In this document: positions 8,102 through 17,561 of the stretch, in pieces | How the letters are laid out: each line of letters begins with the position of its first letter | Position numbering within the stretch: position 1 is the first letter of the stretch | Assembly: GCA_964412555.1 (NCBI GenBank) | Contig: CAYPPG010000047.1 | Coordinates: 1 to 63,403 of the forward strand | Direction: 5' to 3' | Length of the DNA: 63,403 nt | Source of the DNA: CAYPPG01 sp964412555 | GTDB lineage: Bacteria > Hinthialibacterota > Hinthialibacteria > Hinthialibacterales > Hinthialibacteraceae | The notes under the pieces: generated by a model | Told to the model about the DNA's origin: nothing | The model's input: only the letters and a program-made list of their open reading frames with translations | Databases searched by the model: none | Made by a program: the position numbers and the translations under genes

Positions 8102-8998
8102 TCAGGCTTCTTCTCTGTTCACTTCTTCACTGACAGAAGTTTCGACGGGTGTTTCTTCTTCTACCGGTCTTTCCGGTTCTGTTCCCTCAGTTTGAGGAGT
8201 CGGCTCGGAAGCGACTGCCTCGGAAGATGTTACTGTCTCTGAGGATTCCGGCTTTTCTTCTGTCATCGCCTGAGCTTCCATGCTTTCTTCTTCCGCTTCT
8301 TCGCCTTCGGAAGCAGCCATCTTACCTTCAATCACCGAGTCGGCAATACGCTGGGTCAAAAGCCGGACTGCACGGATGGCGTCATCATTGCCAGGAATTA
8401 CATAATCGATGAAATCCGGGTCACAGTTTGTATCCACAATCGCGACCACCGGAATCCCCAATTTGTTTGCTTCCTGCACAGCGATATGTTCTTTGCGCGT
8501 ATCCGTGATAAAGATTGCGCTGGGTAACTGATCCATCTCACGGATCCCGGACAAGTTCTTTTGAAGCTTATCCCGGGATTTTGCCATCATCATTTTTTCC
8601 TTTTTCTTCAAATGCTTGATGGATTCTTCATCGTTGAGTTTTGAGTCAAAATCTTCGAGTTTTTTGATACTTTGCCGAATCGTATCGAAATTTGTCAGCA
8701 TGCCACCCAGCCAGCGCTGATTCACAAAAAACATTCCACAGCGCTTCGCTTCCTCTTTGACTGTGTCTTGAGCCTGTTTTTTGGTTCCGACAAAGAGAAT
8801 CGTTCCTCCGTCGGACGCTACCTCTTTTACATACCGGCAGGCTTCCTTCAACAAACGCACGGTCTTTTTCAAGTCGATAATATAGATCCCGTTGCGCTGG
8901 CCAAAAATATACTTGGCCATTTTCGGATTCCATCGACGGGTTTGATGCCCGAAGTGGACGCCGGATTCCAGGAGTTGTTTCATACTTACTGTCGTCAA
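8102..8998 (-). CDS. rpsB: Ribosomal protein uS2 with acidic C-terminal tail
   Basis: A small-subunit ribosomal protein of 298 residues. The first ~230 residues are a complete uS2 core: Leu-Glu-Ser-Gly-Val-His-Phe-Gly-His-Gln-Thr-Arg-Arg-Trp-Asn-Pro-Lys-Met near the N-terminus, then Arg-Trp-Leu-Gly-Gly-Met-Leu-Thr-Asn and Ile-Pro-Val-Val-Ala-Ile-Val-Asp-Thr-Asn-Cys-Asp-Pro. The last ~65 residues are a Glu/Ser/Thr/Pro-rich low-complexity tail, probably disordered. Such tails occur in several phyla. The start is a TTG at 8998, with AAGGAG eight bases upstream; the internal ATG at 8983 lacks suitable spacing. A structured leader precedes it. Confidence 0.96.
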   Translation of the reverse strand: MTTVSMKQLLESGVHFGHQTRRWNPKMAKYIFGQRNGIYIIDLKKTVRLLKEACRYVKEVASDGGTILFVGTKKQAQDTVKEEAKRCGMFFVNQRWLGGMLTNFDTIRQSIKKLEDFDSKLNDEESIKHLKKKEKMMMAKSRDKLQKNLSGIREMDQLPSAIFITDTRKEHIAVQEANKLGIPVVAIVDTNCDPDFIDYVIPGNDDAIRAVRLLTQRIADSVIEGKMAASEGEEAEEESMEAQAMTEEKPESSETVTSSEAVASEPTPQTEGTEPERPVEEETPVETSVSEEVNREEA

Positions 8999-9015
8999 AA
9001 TACGTTCTCCTTTTG

Positions 9016-9079
9016 TACCGCATAAGCGGTAAGATGTTCTGTGTATTGAAGTTAGAAATCTGTGATTGAATATACACAG
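9016..9079 (-). promoter_or_regulatory. Structured 5' leader of rpsB (two hairpins)
   Basis: Between the proposed promoter and the rpsB start, the reverse strand can form two perfect stems. One is a distal CTGTGTAT/ATACACAG stem (9039-9079) that would begin almost at the transcript 5' end. The other is a small TACCGC-ATAA-GCGGTA hairpin (9016-9031) immediately before the AAGGAG site. uS2 autoregulation through its own leader is known in other bacteria; here it is inference from position. Confidence 0.4.
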
Positions 9080-9087
9080 AGTCTTTA

Positions 9088-9116
9088 ATTATTAGCACCG
9101 AATCACAATAATTCAA
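9088..9116 (-). promoter_or_regulatory. Candidate sigma-70-type promoter of rpsB-tsf
   Basis: On the reverse strand TTGAAT (9111-9116) is followed after 16-17 bases by TAATAAT (9088-9094). The predicted transcript would start near 9081, giving a leader of about 80 bases before the rpsB TTG. Confidence 0.45.
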
Positions 9117-9278
9117 GGCGAAGGTTCTTCGTCTTCTGAATGAAAAGGGGGGCTTGCCCTAACAGGTTTCAAGAACGTATAAAGTTGGATATTCTATCTT
9201 TGTATCAGAATGTGGGGTAGAAATTTTTATGATATCTTCCCTTCATATAAATCCGAAACGGGAAAACAAAGCTCGTAA

Positions 9279-10784
9279 TCATTCCAAACCAGATGAAAAA
9301 TACTTCTTCTTGATTTCTTCTTTCTGAATTTTCCGTGTGGCTGTCTTCGGCATTTCGTCGATAAACGTAAATTCTTCTGGTACTTTATATTCGGCCAAAT
9401 GTTCACGGCAATATTTTCGGAGTTCCGACACCGTGACTTTATCCTTTACCTCATCCTGCAAAACGAGAAAGGCATGGGGGATTTCCGTGCGTAATTTATT
9501 CGGTTCACCAACGACAGCGGCTTCGAGTACGCCAGGATGGCGGAGTAAGATTTCTTCGATTTCACGGGGATATATATTTTCCCCTCCACAAACAATTACA
9601 TCTTTCAACCGTCCGACGATTTGCAGATAACCATCCTCGTCTTTTACCGCCATGTCTCCGGTGCGGAACCAACCGTCTTCGAAGAAGGCTTCTTGCGTCA
9701 TTACAGAATTCTTATAGTAGCCCATCATGACGTTGTCACCGCGGACACACAGTTCCCCGATTACTCCGTTCCCGAGAGTTTTACCATTTTCATCTCGCAC
9801 ATCGACTTCAATGCCAGGCAACGGTGTACCGATGGTACCCATTCGATTTTGCCCCGGCCGGTTTGTCGCGACTACAGGTGAAGTTTCCGTTAAACCGTAT
9901 CCCTCCAGCAATTCATGGTCGAATTTTTTCACAAAGGCCTTGGCAACATCCTGTGGCAGCGGCCCGCCTCCTGAAACCAAGTGTCGAATTTTGTGATTTT
10001 TCGCGTTTTCTTTTGGCGTAAAATGTGTAATCATGTAAATCATCGGCGGTACGGCAACGAGAATCACATTGGGTTCCTTCATGATGACTTCGATCACTTT
10101 TTGTGGAACGAATTGGGGGAACAAAATGACCCGTGATCCTTTGAGCAACGCACCGAAGAGAATGACCGTCATCGCGAATGTATGAAATAAGGGGAGAATA
10201 CAGGGAAATGTGTCATCTTCGTTGAATTGGAGTACTTTCGTAAACCCGTCATAATTGCTGTAAATATTGAGATGCGAAAGCATCACTCCTTTTGGATCGC
10301 CTGTTGTGCCCGAAGTATATAAAATCATCGAAAGATCCTCCGGATTGACCTCCGGATCCAGGTTCGATGGATTCAGGTTTCCATTTTGCAGGATTTCGGG
10401 AATCGCCATTGGCTGAATCGGCACGTTCGCCAGCTTTGCCGTCGCTTCAGCCAGTTCTTTCAGCAACGGATCGTAAAGCAGAACCGGGGTTTCGGCATGC
10501 GACAACAATGTCGCCGCCTCTTCCGGTTTCAATAAAGGATTCAGGGGAACCGCCACATGTCCGGCTCCGAGCAATCCAAACAATCCAAACGGAAAATTGA
10601 TTGTATTGGGACAAAGCAACCCAACATTTTGCCGGGGAGTTGATAAGTGTTCTTTTAAATACTGGCCCACAATATTGGATTGATGTAGTAAATCTCCATA
10701 AGAAAGAAAACCGCCTTCCCATTCAAAAGCGGTTTTCCCGGAAAATCGCTCTGCAGACTGGCAAAAAGCATGGTACAATTCCAT
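9279..10784 (-). CDS. Acyl-CoA synthetase (AMP-forming ligase), FadD-like
   Basis: A 501-residue ANL-superfamily enzyme that adenylates a carboxylic acid with ATP and transfers it to CoA. The P-loop motif Leu-Tyr-Thr-Ser-Gly-Thr-Thr-Gly-Asp-Pro-Lys-Gly-Val-Met lies near residue 155. Motif Gly-Tyr-Gly-Leu-Thr-Glu-Thr-Ser-Pro near 295, Trp-Phe-Arg-Thr-Gly-Asp near 370 and the catalytic C-terminal Lys (Thr-Ala-Thr-Arg-Lys-Ile-Gln) near 485 are all present. Overall it resembles long-chain fatty-acid CoA ligases, but acid specificity cannot be read from sequence. AGAGG about nine bases before the ATG supports the start. It stands alone in the reverse-strand series between rpsB and the metallophosphoesterase gene. 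Confidence 0.85.
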   Translation of the reverse strand: MELYHAFCQSAERFSGKTAFEWEGGFLSYGDLLHQSNIVGQYLKEHLSTPRQNVGLLCPNTINFPFGLFGLLGAGHVAVPLNPLLKPEEAATLLSHAETPVLLYDPLLKELAEATAKLANVPIQPMAIPEILQNGNLNPSNLDPEVNPEDLSMILYTSGTTGDPKGVMLSHLNIYSNYDGFTKVLQFNEDDTFPCILPLFHTFAMTVILFGALLKGSRVILFPQFVPQKVIEVIMKEPNVILVAVPPMIYMITHFTPKENAKNHKIRHLVSGGGPLPQDVAKAFVKKFDHELLEGYGLTETSPVVATNRPGQNRMGTIGTPLPGIEVDVRDENGKTLGNGVIGELCVRGDNVMMGYYKNSVMTQEAFFEDGWFRTGDMAVKDEDGYLQIVGRLKDVIVCGGENIYPREIEEILLRHPGVLEAAVVGEPNKLRTEIPHAFLVLQDEVKDKVTVSELRKYCREHLAEYKVPEEFTFIDEMPKTATRKIQKEEIKKKYFSSGLE

Positions 10785-10873
10785 ATGTTCAACCTCTTAA
10801 CAAGAAAAATTTACTAGAGTTCAGAAAGTAAAACATCATCGCAAAGAATTTTCAATCGATGCAGTAGAGAAAC

Positions 10874-11758
10874 CTATGAAAAATGAGAGGCAGGACTGTG
10901 ACCAAAATTCACATGGAAAACCGTCACTTCGGGTGGGCACCATAATCGGGGTTTCGTCAAACGGCCGGAGCCGACGCCGTGCGTAGTATGGAACACTGTA
11001 CCATTCATGCGCACCAAACCGGAAGCGAATTGTCTTGGCGCTGTTGTTCGAGTCACGAGAGGACCCACCAACGGCATCCGCACCTGCCCACCATGAGTAT
11101 GCCCACTGAAAACCATATCCGGCTCCAATTCGGATAGTTCCTTATACCGGTCGGGAGTATGCACGAGGACAAAACAAGGGCCTGATTTTTCATACCCTTC
11201 GAACGTTTTGCGAATATCATCCCTGTATTCATACGGATCGTCTACACCCGCAATCGTGAACGGTATTCCCTCGATCCGAATTTCGACGCGCTCGTTTTGC
11301 AGAACATGAATCCCTAACTCACGCAATCCCTGAATGAGGCGTGCCACATTGTTAGCCTGTTTATGCCGTTCCCGCGGTTTTGCTCCGGTACGATGAAACA
11401 GGTCACGCACAGTTATATGAACATAATCATGATTTCCTAAAACAGCATAAATACCATGGCGTGCTTTAAGCGGCTGAAGGGCTTCCAAACAAAGATCAAT
11501 GCCCGAATCGTCATCAATCAGATCACCGGTAATGAAAACCAAATCATACTGTTCTTTAGCCAAGCGATGCAAAAAACGGATTCTGGCCTGCCGTCCACTA
11601 TAAAAATGAAAGTCAGATAGATGCAGAATATTCAGAGGATTCAATGAAGGCCCCTTCAAATCCACTGCTTGCCGGAGAACCCGAAATCGCCGCGGTTCAA
11701 TAAACAAACCGTACGCTGCAACTCCAAGCACTGCACCTGCCGCCGTTTCGAAAAACAT
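10874..11758 (-). CDS. Membrane-associated metallophosphoesterase, YkuE/YaeI-like
   Basis: A 294-residue calcineurin-fold phosphoesterase. It has the full set of metal-binding motifs in order: Leu-Ser-Asp-Phe-His-Phe near 50, Thr-Gly-Asp-Leu-Ile-Asp near 78, Leu-Gly-Asn-His-Asp near 107 and Ser-Gly-His-Thr-His-Gly-Gly near 217. The first ~20 residues are hydrophobic and could anchor it to the inner membrane, as in the related enzymes acting on UDP-diacylglucosamine or on phosphoesters during envelope synthesis. GAGGGA sits six bases before the ATG. It starts 20 bases after the stop of the lytic transglycosylase gene, so the two are probably co-transcribed. The exact substrate is unknown. Confidence 0.82.
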   Translation of the reverse strand: MFFETAAGAVLGVAAYGLFIEPRRFRVLRQAVDLKGPSLNPLNILHLSDFHFYSGRQARIRFLHRLAKEQYDLVFITGDLIDDDSGIDLCLEALQPLKARHGIYAVLGNHDYVHITVRDLFHRTGAKPRERHKQANNVARLIQGLRELGIHVLQNERVEIRIEGIPFTIAGVDDPYEYRDDIRKTFEGYEKSGPCFVLVHTPDRYKELSELEPDMVFSGHTHGGQVRMPLVGPLVTRTTAPRQFASGLVRMNGTVFHTTHGVGSGRLTKPRLWCPPEVTVFHVNFGHSPASHFS

Positions 11759-11778
11759 GAAAATCCCTCAGTAAAAGA

Positions 11779-12996
11779 TCAGGAAGGAGAACGTCCATTT
11801 CGATTCAAACGGAACCGTTCATTGAGCGCCGAATGTCTTGACCGGACTTTTTTCACATAGGTTCTACCGGCGGGGGGGATTCCATTGTAGCGTTCTACCC
11901 GGCCCGGTCCGACATAATAGGCCGCCAGCGCCGTATCTTCATCTTCAAACATTTCGATTAGAAATCGCAAATATTGCGTTCCCCCACGGATATTTTGTTC
12001 CGGATCGAACGGATCGCTTACGGCCAACTCTTTGGCCGTCGGCGGCATCAATTGCATCAATCCCTGTGCTCCTTTCGAAGAAACCACCTTGGAACGCCAG
12101 GATGATTCCGTATCGATTAAAGCCCAAACCAGTAAGGGATCGATTTCGTTTTCATTCGCATATTGTTCAACAAAAGCAAGCCATTCGAGCGGTGGAATTC
12201 TTTCTCCTTTTTTCCGGGCTTCTTTCGCGATTGACAGTATACCGGTCGAATTTGCACGTTGTTTTGCTCTCTTATTACGGGCACGAAATGCATGGGAAGC
12301 CAATTGATCCTCCCCATACAACAAGCTTTTTCTGCGCATGGCGACGATTTCTTCCCGAACCGTCTCCCACTGTTCTTTTGTAACCCCGTATTTCTCAGCA
12401 AGCATCAAGTGCCGCTCCGCCGTTTTCAAATCGTAATGATCCAAGCGGTCCCGTGCCATCAAGAGATGAAGGCGCCCCCTCACGGATCCCCAATAGTCGT
12501 TTTCATCCGAATACCGGCGCTTTAATTCATTGATGCCGGCTTGCAAGCCTCGGCGCTGGATCAATCGTTCAATTTCATGCTTCTCCGTGGCGCGTCTTTG
12601 CTCGGCATACTGTTGTCTGATTGTTTCAATTTTTTGCAAAGCCTCTTCACTTTGTTTGCGCCAATGGGGATACACAGCCGCTTTTTTGAGATAAAATTCC
12701 GCCCGTTCGAGTTTATCCTTTTCCAACAATTGGAGTCCCAATACCAACGAACTCTCCCCCGGCGAGGAAGGAATAATTCGTTCGATTGTATCCCGCAATA
12801 TAGAAATCATGCCACCGACATTTTCCACATTGACCGTGTGAGCTGTTTCAACAACAATATGCCCTTCAATGGTGACACTATTTTTCAACTTCACCACATC
12901 CAGATTCTCCCCTCCCCTTCCACTAGAAAGTTCGGGGAAGAACAACACATAACAGAAAATGGCAATAATACTTGAAAATTTAACGTTCTTCATCAT
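11779..12996 (-). CDS. Exported lytic murein transglycosylase (SLT family)
   Basis: A 405-residue exported protein. A hydrophobic signal segment covers residues 8-22. A long helical, TPR-like middle region (about 80-250) is followed by a soluble lytic transglycosylase domain (about 275-390). The catalytic Glu is Glu297 in Thr-Glu-Ser-Ser-Trp, followed by the classic Ser-Lys-Gly-Ala-Gln-Gly-Leu-Met-Gln-Leu-Met-Pro. The later Ala-Tyr-x-x-Gly-Pro-Gly motif reads Ala-Tyr-Tyr-Val-Gly-Pro-Gly. The enzyme cleaves peptidoglycan between MurNAc and GlcNAc in the periplasm. It is probably in one transcript with the downstream metallophosphoesterase, consistent with envelope turnover. Confidence 0.88.
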   Translation of the reverse strand: MMKNVKFSSIIAIFCYVLFFPELSSGRGGENLDVVKLKNSVTIEGHIVVETAHTVNVENVGGMISILRDTIERIIPSSPGESSLVLGLQLLEKDKLERAEFYLKKAAVYPHWRKQSEEALQKIETIRQQYAEQRRATEKHEIERLIQRRGLQAGINELKRRYSDENDYWGSVRGRLHLLMARDRLDHYDLKTAERHLMLAEKYGVTKEQWETVREEIVAMRRKSLLYGEDQLASHAFRARNKRAKQRANSTGILSIAKEARKKGERIPPLEWLAFVEQYANENEIDPLLVWALIDTESSWRSKVVSSKGAQGLMQLMPPTAKELAVSDPFDPEQNIRGGTQYLRFLIEMFEDEDTALAAYYVGPGRVERYNGIPPAGRTYVKKVRSRHSALNERFRLNRNGRSPS

Positions 12997-13020
12997 TGAG
13001 ATATACAGTTTTTTTGTGTT

Positions 13021-13037
13021 GCAGACCTCTGGTCTGC
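13021..13037 (-). repeat. Variable-stem palindrome, copy 3
   Basis: GCAGACC-TCT-GGTCTGC: perfect 7-base arms, identical in its core to the much longer copy at 45569. It lies between the DUF58 gene and the transglycosylase gene. Confidence 0.75.
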
Positions 13038-13087
13038 ACTATAAGTTTTCATAGATAATTATAAAACGGTAATTCGAGCATCCACTC

Positions 13088-13969
13088 CTAACGTCTTTGC
13101 AAATACTCGCGCAAAAAACGTTCCAACGACCGATTCGTTTTTACCAAAGTATAGTCAATCCCTCGTTCAAGACAACCATTTCGATATTCATCGATGAATT
13201 GATTGACACGCTCCACATAACGTTTTTTCAACCGTTTGGGAGAAGTCAATAATGGATCATGTTGGCCTTCGAGCGCATGAAATTCAATCGTTCCATGATA
13301 AGGCAGGTCGATCTCTTCCGGAGCCATTACATGAAACAGAAGGATTTCCTGCTGCTGTTTCCGCAAAAGGGACAAACTGCGAAGAACGGAAGCCGGATCG
13401 TCGATCAAATCCGAGATCAATATTATCATTCCCCGCTTCTTGATCATCTCTCCAATCTCTGACAAGACTGAGCGGATGTCGGATTCCTCGTCCGTTATTG
13501 GTGTTTCCGCCAAACGTTCCAGCAATACGCCCCATTGATCGGAACGCTGTCGGGGAGGAATATAGGAGCGTATTTGATTGTCGAAAACGGATATACCGAC
13601 GCTATCCCCCTGCATCAACATGAGATACGACAATGCAGCGGCCAACTGTTGAGCATAAGCGGCTTTCGAAATCGTCGATTCCCCGAATTGCATTGAACCA
13701 CTCAGGTCTGTCAAAATCAAAGCTCGAAGATTGGTGTCTTCCTCAAACAATTTGACGTGAAATCTGTCTGTTTTCGCATAAACCCGCCAATCCACCAAAC
13801 GCAGTTCATCCCCTGGATTATAGGGGCGATGCTCGTTGAATTCCACGTTTCGTCCTTGGTAATGACTATGATGTAAGCCGGAAACCGAACCTTCCACTGC
13901 CTGCCGGGCAATCAATTCCAAATGGGCAACCGACGACAATACCGCCGGATCGATTATTTTTGTATCCAT
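13088..13969 (-). CDS. DUF58 domain protein (vWA-like)
   Basis: A 293-residue DUF58 protein. It has the family block around Glu-Phe-Asn-Glu-His-Arg-Pro-Tyr-Asn-Pro-Gly-Asp-Glu and Val-Asp-Trp-Arg-Val-Tyr-Ala-Lys-Thr-Asp, then a vWA-type MIDAS Asp-Leu-Ser-Gly-Ser-Met. DUF58 proteins usually sit next to a MoxR AAA ATPase and membrane vWA proteins in cofactor-insertion or envelope-stress modules. No MoxR partner is present here, which is unusual. An ATG at 14029 would add 20 residues. The ATG at 13969 starts with the family-typical segment Met-Asp-Thr-Lys-Ile-Ile-Asp-Pro. Neither start has a strong ribosome binding site. It follows ligA closely on the same strand. Confidence 0.8.
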   Translation of the reverse strand: MDTKIIDPAVLSSVAHLELIARQAVEGSVSGLHHSHYQGRNVEFNEHRPYNPGDELRLVDWRVYAKTDRFHVKLFEEDTNLRALILTDLSGSMQFGESTISKAAYAQQLAAALSYLMLMQGDSVGISVFDNQIRSYIPPRQRSDQWGVLLERLAETPITDEESDIRSVLSEIGEMIKKRGMIILISDLIDDPASVLRSLSLLRKQQQEILLFHVMAPEEIDLPYHGTIEFHALEGQHDPLLTSPKRLKKRYVERVNQFIDEYRNGCLERGIDYTLVKTNRSLERFLREYLQRR

Positions 13970-14055
13970 ATTATTTATTGTTACGTTCTCTTCCAATTTT
14001 CTGTATGTGTATTGTATCTTAATCTCCATAATTCATCAGGTTTGGAAAAATCAAC

Positions 14056-16065
14056 TTATTCTCCTAGCATCTTTTTAAATTCCTCTTCGTTCAACATGGG
14101 AATTCCCAATTTCTCTGCCTTGTCCTTCTTTGAGCCGGGATCCTCTCCAATCACTACATAATCGGTGTTCTTGCTGACCGAGCCGGTTACTTTTCCACCG
14201 AGTTTGCGTATGAGGCCGGCGGCTTCGTTGCGCGTAAAGTCTTCCAACGATCCCGTTAGCACAACGGTTTTTCCGGTGAAGGGGGATTCCTTTTGCTCTT
14301 TTTTTTCTTCTATTTCCTGCGTAAAATCGACACCGGCTTTTTCCAGGCGTTTCAGTTCGTCTACATTTTGTTTTTTGTGAAAGAAATCATAAACACTTTG
14401 CGCGACAATCGAGCCGACTTCATGGATGTCATTCAGTTCCTCGACGGAAAGCTCGGCCAATTCCCATAGACTTTTGCGCCCCTCGACAAGAACTTCGGCC
14501 AGATGACTGCCCACATGCCGTATGCCGATGGCGAACAACTTGCGATCCAGCGGACGTTGTTTGCTCTTTTCCACACCGTCCAGAACATTTTGAGCGGATT
14601 TATCCCCCATACGCTCGATTGAGGCAAGTTGTTCGTGTTTCAAGTAATAAAGGTCGGAAAGACGGGTTACCAATTGCTGGTCAACAAGCACATTGACCAA
14701 CATCTCCCCGATACCTTCAATATCCATCGCATTGCGATGAACAAAATGTTCGATTCGTTTTTTCAGCTGCTGGGGACAATTCAAGTTGATGCAGCGATAA
14801 GCCACTTCATCTTTTTCCCGCACAATTTGCTCTCCGCACGAGGGACAGATCATTTTGGGCTTGAAAGGAACTTGAGATCCATCGCGCTTGTCCTTCAGCA
14901 CTCGAACAACCTGCGGAATAATTTCACCACCTTTTTGGATGGCAACGGTGTCGCCTTCACGGATATCTTTTCGTTCCACTTCATCGAAGTTATGCAAGGT
15001 GGCATGGCGAATAGTGGTGCCGGATAACAAGACCGGTTCAAGAATCGCACGCGGTGTAACGGTTCCGACACGCCCCACACTCAGTTCGATCTTTTTCAAT
15101 TTCGTGATGGCTTCTTCGGCGGAAAATTTATAGGCAATCGCCCAGCGCGGACTTTTCGAGGTAAATCCGAGACGTTTTCGCTGTTCATACGAATTTACTT
15201 TGATGACAAGGCCGTCCACTTCAAATTCCAAATCATGCCGCTTTTGATCCCATTCCTCAGCTCGATGGATCACCTCACCGATGCTCTTCTCGAGGCTGAC
15301 ACCCGGAACGATTCGTAATCCCCATTCTTTCAACGTTTGCAACAATGGGTAATCCTCTTCATACTCCATCCCTTCGATTTCACCGATAGTATGAACAAAT
15401 AAGTCCAAGGGACGCTTCGCGACTAGAGAGGGATCGAGCAATTTCAAAGTTCCGGCTGTTGCGTTTCGTGGATTGGCAAAAGTGGATTCCCCCTTTTCTT
15501 CCCGTTCCTTGTTCATCTGCAAGAATCCTTCGCGCGGCATGTATATTTCCCCCCGAACATCGAGGCGGGCAGGAAGTGAATCACCCAACAGGCGTAAAGG
15601 GAGCGAATTGATCGTACGAACGTTTTGAGTAACGTCGTCTCCATTCTGCCCATCCCCTCGAGTCACAGCCCGCAGGAAAACGCCTTCCTCATAAATCAAG
15701 GAAATCGCAACCCCATCCACCTTCGGCTGCACCACATATTCCGGCTTCTTGCCATTCAATCCTCTGACGACACGATTGTGATATTCGCGCAACTCATCTT
15801 CAGAATAAGTGTTACTGATGGAGAGCATCGGGACACGGTGCTTGGCCGTTTCAAATTCTTCAAGCGGTTTTCCTCCTACTCGTTGGGTCGGAGAATCCGA
15901 TGTAATCAGTTCCGGATGCTCCTTTTCGAGTTTTTCCAACTCCTCCATGAGTAAATCGAATTCCCGGTCAGATATTTCCGGCTGGGCGAGAACATAATAC
16001 AGATAATTATGGCGACGAATTTCATCGCGTAGTTGTTGAATCCGTTCTTCGATATTCTTGGCCAT
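14056..16065 (-). CDS. ligA: NAD-dependent DNA ligase
   Basis: A 669-residue LigA that seals nicks in duplex DNA during replication and repair using NAD. It shows the N-terminal Ia domain, the adenylation motif with catalytic Lys115 (Lys-Val-Asp-Gly), the OB fold and a four-Cys zinc finger (Cys-Pro-Ser-Cys ... Cys-Ile-Asn-Leu-Asn-Cys). Helix-hairpin-helix repeats and a C-terminal BRCT domain (last ~80 residues) follow. Length and domain order are complete. An ATG at 16179 would add 38 non-conserved residues and run into the neighbouring gene. The ATG at 16065 has AAGGAT eight bases upstream and begins with the expected Ala-Lys-Asn-Ile-Glu-Glu-Arg helix. Confidence 0.97.
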   Translation of the reverse strand: MAKNIEERIQQLRDEIRRHNYLYYVLAQPEISDREFDLLMEELEKLEKEHPELITSDSPTQRVGGKPLEEFETAKHRVPMLSISNTYSEDELREYHNRVVRGLNGKKPEYVVQPKVDGVAISLIYEEGVFLRAVTRGDGQNGDDVTQNVRTINSLPLRLLGDSLPARLDVRGEIYMPREGFLQMNKEREEKGESTFANPRNATAGTLKLLDPSLVAKRPLDLFVHTIGEIEGMEYEEDYPLLQTLKEWGLRIVPGVSLEKSIGEVIHRAEEWDQKRHDLEFEVDGLVIKVNSYEQRKRLGFTSKSPRWAIAYKFSAEEAITKLKKIELSVGRVGTVTPRAILEPVLLSGTTIRHATLHNFDEVERKDIREGDTVAIQKGGEIIPQVVRVLKDKRDGSQVPFKPKMICPSCGEQIVREKDEVAYRCINLNCPQQLKKRIEHFVHRNAMDIEGIGEMLVNVLVDQQLVTRLSDLYYLKHEQLASIERMGDKSAQNVLDGVEKSKQRPLDRKLFAIGIRHVGSHLAEVLVEGRKSLWELAELSVEELNDIHEVGSIVAQSVYDFFHKKQNVDELKRLEKAGVDFTQEIEEKKEQKESPFTGKTVVLTGSLEDFTRNEAAGLIRKLGGKVTGSVSKNTDYVVIGEDPGSKKDKAEKLGIPMLNEEEFKKMLGE

Positions 16066-16129
16066 ATCGATATCCTTTTTGGGGGGAATCGCACAGTTTA
16101 CTTGTATATTACTGTTGAAAGGACATTCC

Positions 16130-17323
16130 TCAAACCGTCTCTTTTGAACGGTATTTCCAATGCAAACAAAGCATGACAAGAAACTGAATCAAAGCCACCA
16201 TCAATAAAGGATAATCCCGTATAAGGATAAAGGGGATGAGTGTAGGTGCGTAACTTTGGGGATAACAATAAAGGATAATCGAAATGCAAGTAGCAACAAG
16301 AATCAGAGGGGATTTTTTGTTTTTTTCAACACTGATACACGCACCGAGCATCAACGGTAATAATAAACGAATATGCGCGGCTGTCCAAACCGTTGCGGAA
16401 AAAAGAATTGAGGTCGAAACAAACAGCGAGGCGTTTATGGCAATGCTGCGTCCATGAAATTTGGCTAAATTTTTTCTGCACAAAAAAGTAGCCATACTAT
16501 ACATAATCAAAAGAAACAATCGAAAGAAAGGGTATACAATTTCGAATTGAGGCGCAAAGCGGCGTATACAAGCCAAGACGGACTGATTGTCAATATAAAA
16601 ATCGGAGTAGGATGTCAGCGGAGGAAGAATATACCACATAAAGTATAATTGAGAGTCAATTCCTATGATCGGTGTCAGAAGGATGACAATCGACAGGCCG
16701 GTTAGGAAAATTGGGATCAGGATTCGAAAACGAAGAGAGGCAAAAAGGGAAATAAGATAGGGAGCCGGCCAAAGCTTAATCAAAACCCCAGTCGCATAGG
16801 CTGTTCCGATCTTCCAAGCGGATTTTCCATGAATCGTCAACAGAACTATTGTCAAAAACAAAAGAAAAAGCAAGCCTTCGATTTGAAGTGAATTCAATAA
16901 CAAGCGAGTGGGATAAGGCAAAAAGACAAGAAGATGGATTAAAATATCAACGATCAAAGCACGAGGATACAATCGCCGGCGCAGGCGAAGCAATAGAAGA
17001 TCGATTCCAATAAGAGCCGTTATAGCCAAAATGGTATAAAGGAATTTCGCTGTCTCTTTCTCGAGAAAAATCAAGGGATAAATCAAGCCGGCCAAATAGG
17101 GAGGGTAAAGGTACCAGGAAGGGACTTCCGGCCGCCATAAACCGGCGTTTTCGTTATAATAAATGTTTTTCCCTTCCTGCAGACGTGTGCTTGCTTGAAA
17201 ATAGTAATCAAAATCGGTAAAGCGAATCGAAGCGATTTCAGGCGCTTGCCAGAAAGTCCAAGCCACCAGGAGCACAAAAAGTGCTTGAATGGCATATTGT
17301 TCGTTGCTCGAAGAATGTTTCAT
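16130..17323 (-). CDS. GT87-family (DUF2029) polyprenyl-linked glycosyltransferase, membrane protein
   Basis: A 397-residue polytopic membrane protein with roughly ten hydrophobic segments. Features of the GT87/DUF2029 family are visible. After the first helix comes an acidic Thr-Asp-Phe-Asp-Tyr-Tyr segment, where the GT-C catalytic acid is expected. Then come Leu-Tyr-Pro-Pro-Tyr in a periplasmic loop, an Ile-Lys-Leu-Trp-Pro segment and an Asn-Gln-Ser-Val motif. Such enzymes transfer a sugar, often mannose, from a polyprenyl phosphate donor to envelope glycans. The acceptor is unknown. It lies upstream of ligA on the same strand with a 64-base gap. The family call is likely, the substrate is not known. 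Confidence 0.65.
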   Translation of the reverse strand: MKHSSSNEQYAIQALFVLLVAWTFWQAPEIASIRFTDFDYYFQASTRLQEGKNIYYNENAGLWRPEVPSWYLYPPYLAGLIYPLIFLEKETAKFLYTILAITALIGIDLLLLRLRRRLYPRALIVDILIHLLVFLPYPTRLLLNSLQIEGLLFLLFLTIVLLTIHGKSAWKIGTAYATGVLIKLWPAPYLISLFASLRFRILIPIFLTGLSIVILLTPIIGIDSQLYFMWYILPPLTSYSDFYIDNQSVLACIRRFAPQFEIVYPFFRLFLLIMYSMATFLCRKNLAKFHGRSIAINASLFVSTSILFSATVWTAAHIRLLLPLMLGACISVEKNKKSPLILVATCISIILYCYPQSYAPTLIPFILIRDYPLLMVALIQFLVMLCLHWKYRSKETV

Positions 17324-17561
17324 CTCTGAAACTATCGAGACCCCCCAAACTAATTTTTATATAAACAAGTCCTCAAGCCATAGCCAAGTCTATCAACTCG
17401 ATTATAATATTTTATTTAACGCAGGAAACGAGTCTGTATTACAAAGTGTTCGCTTTTGAAGACAAAGCACAAAACACCGAAGGGGAGAATTTTGAATTCG
17501 CGCTCCTTTTTCGCTAAAATAACCGGAAGCGATTTCTTTCACGTAGTGTGAAATATGCCGA

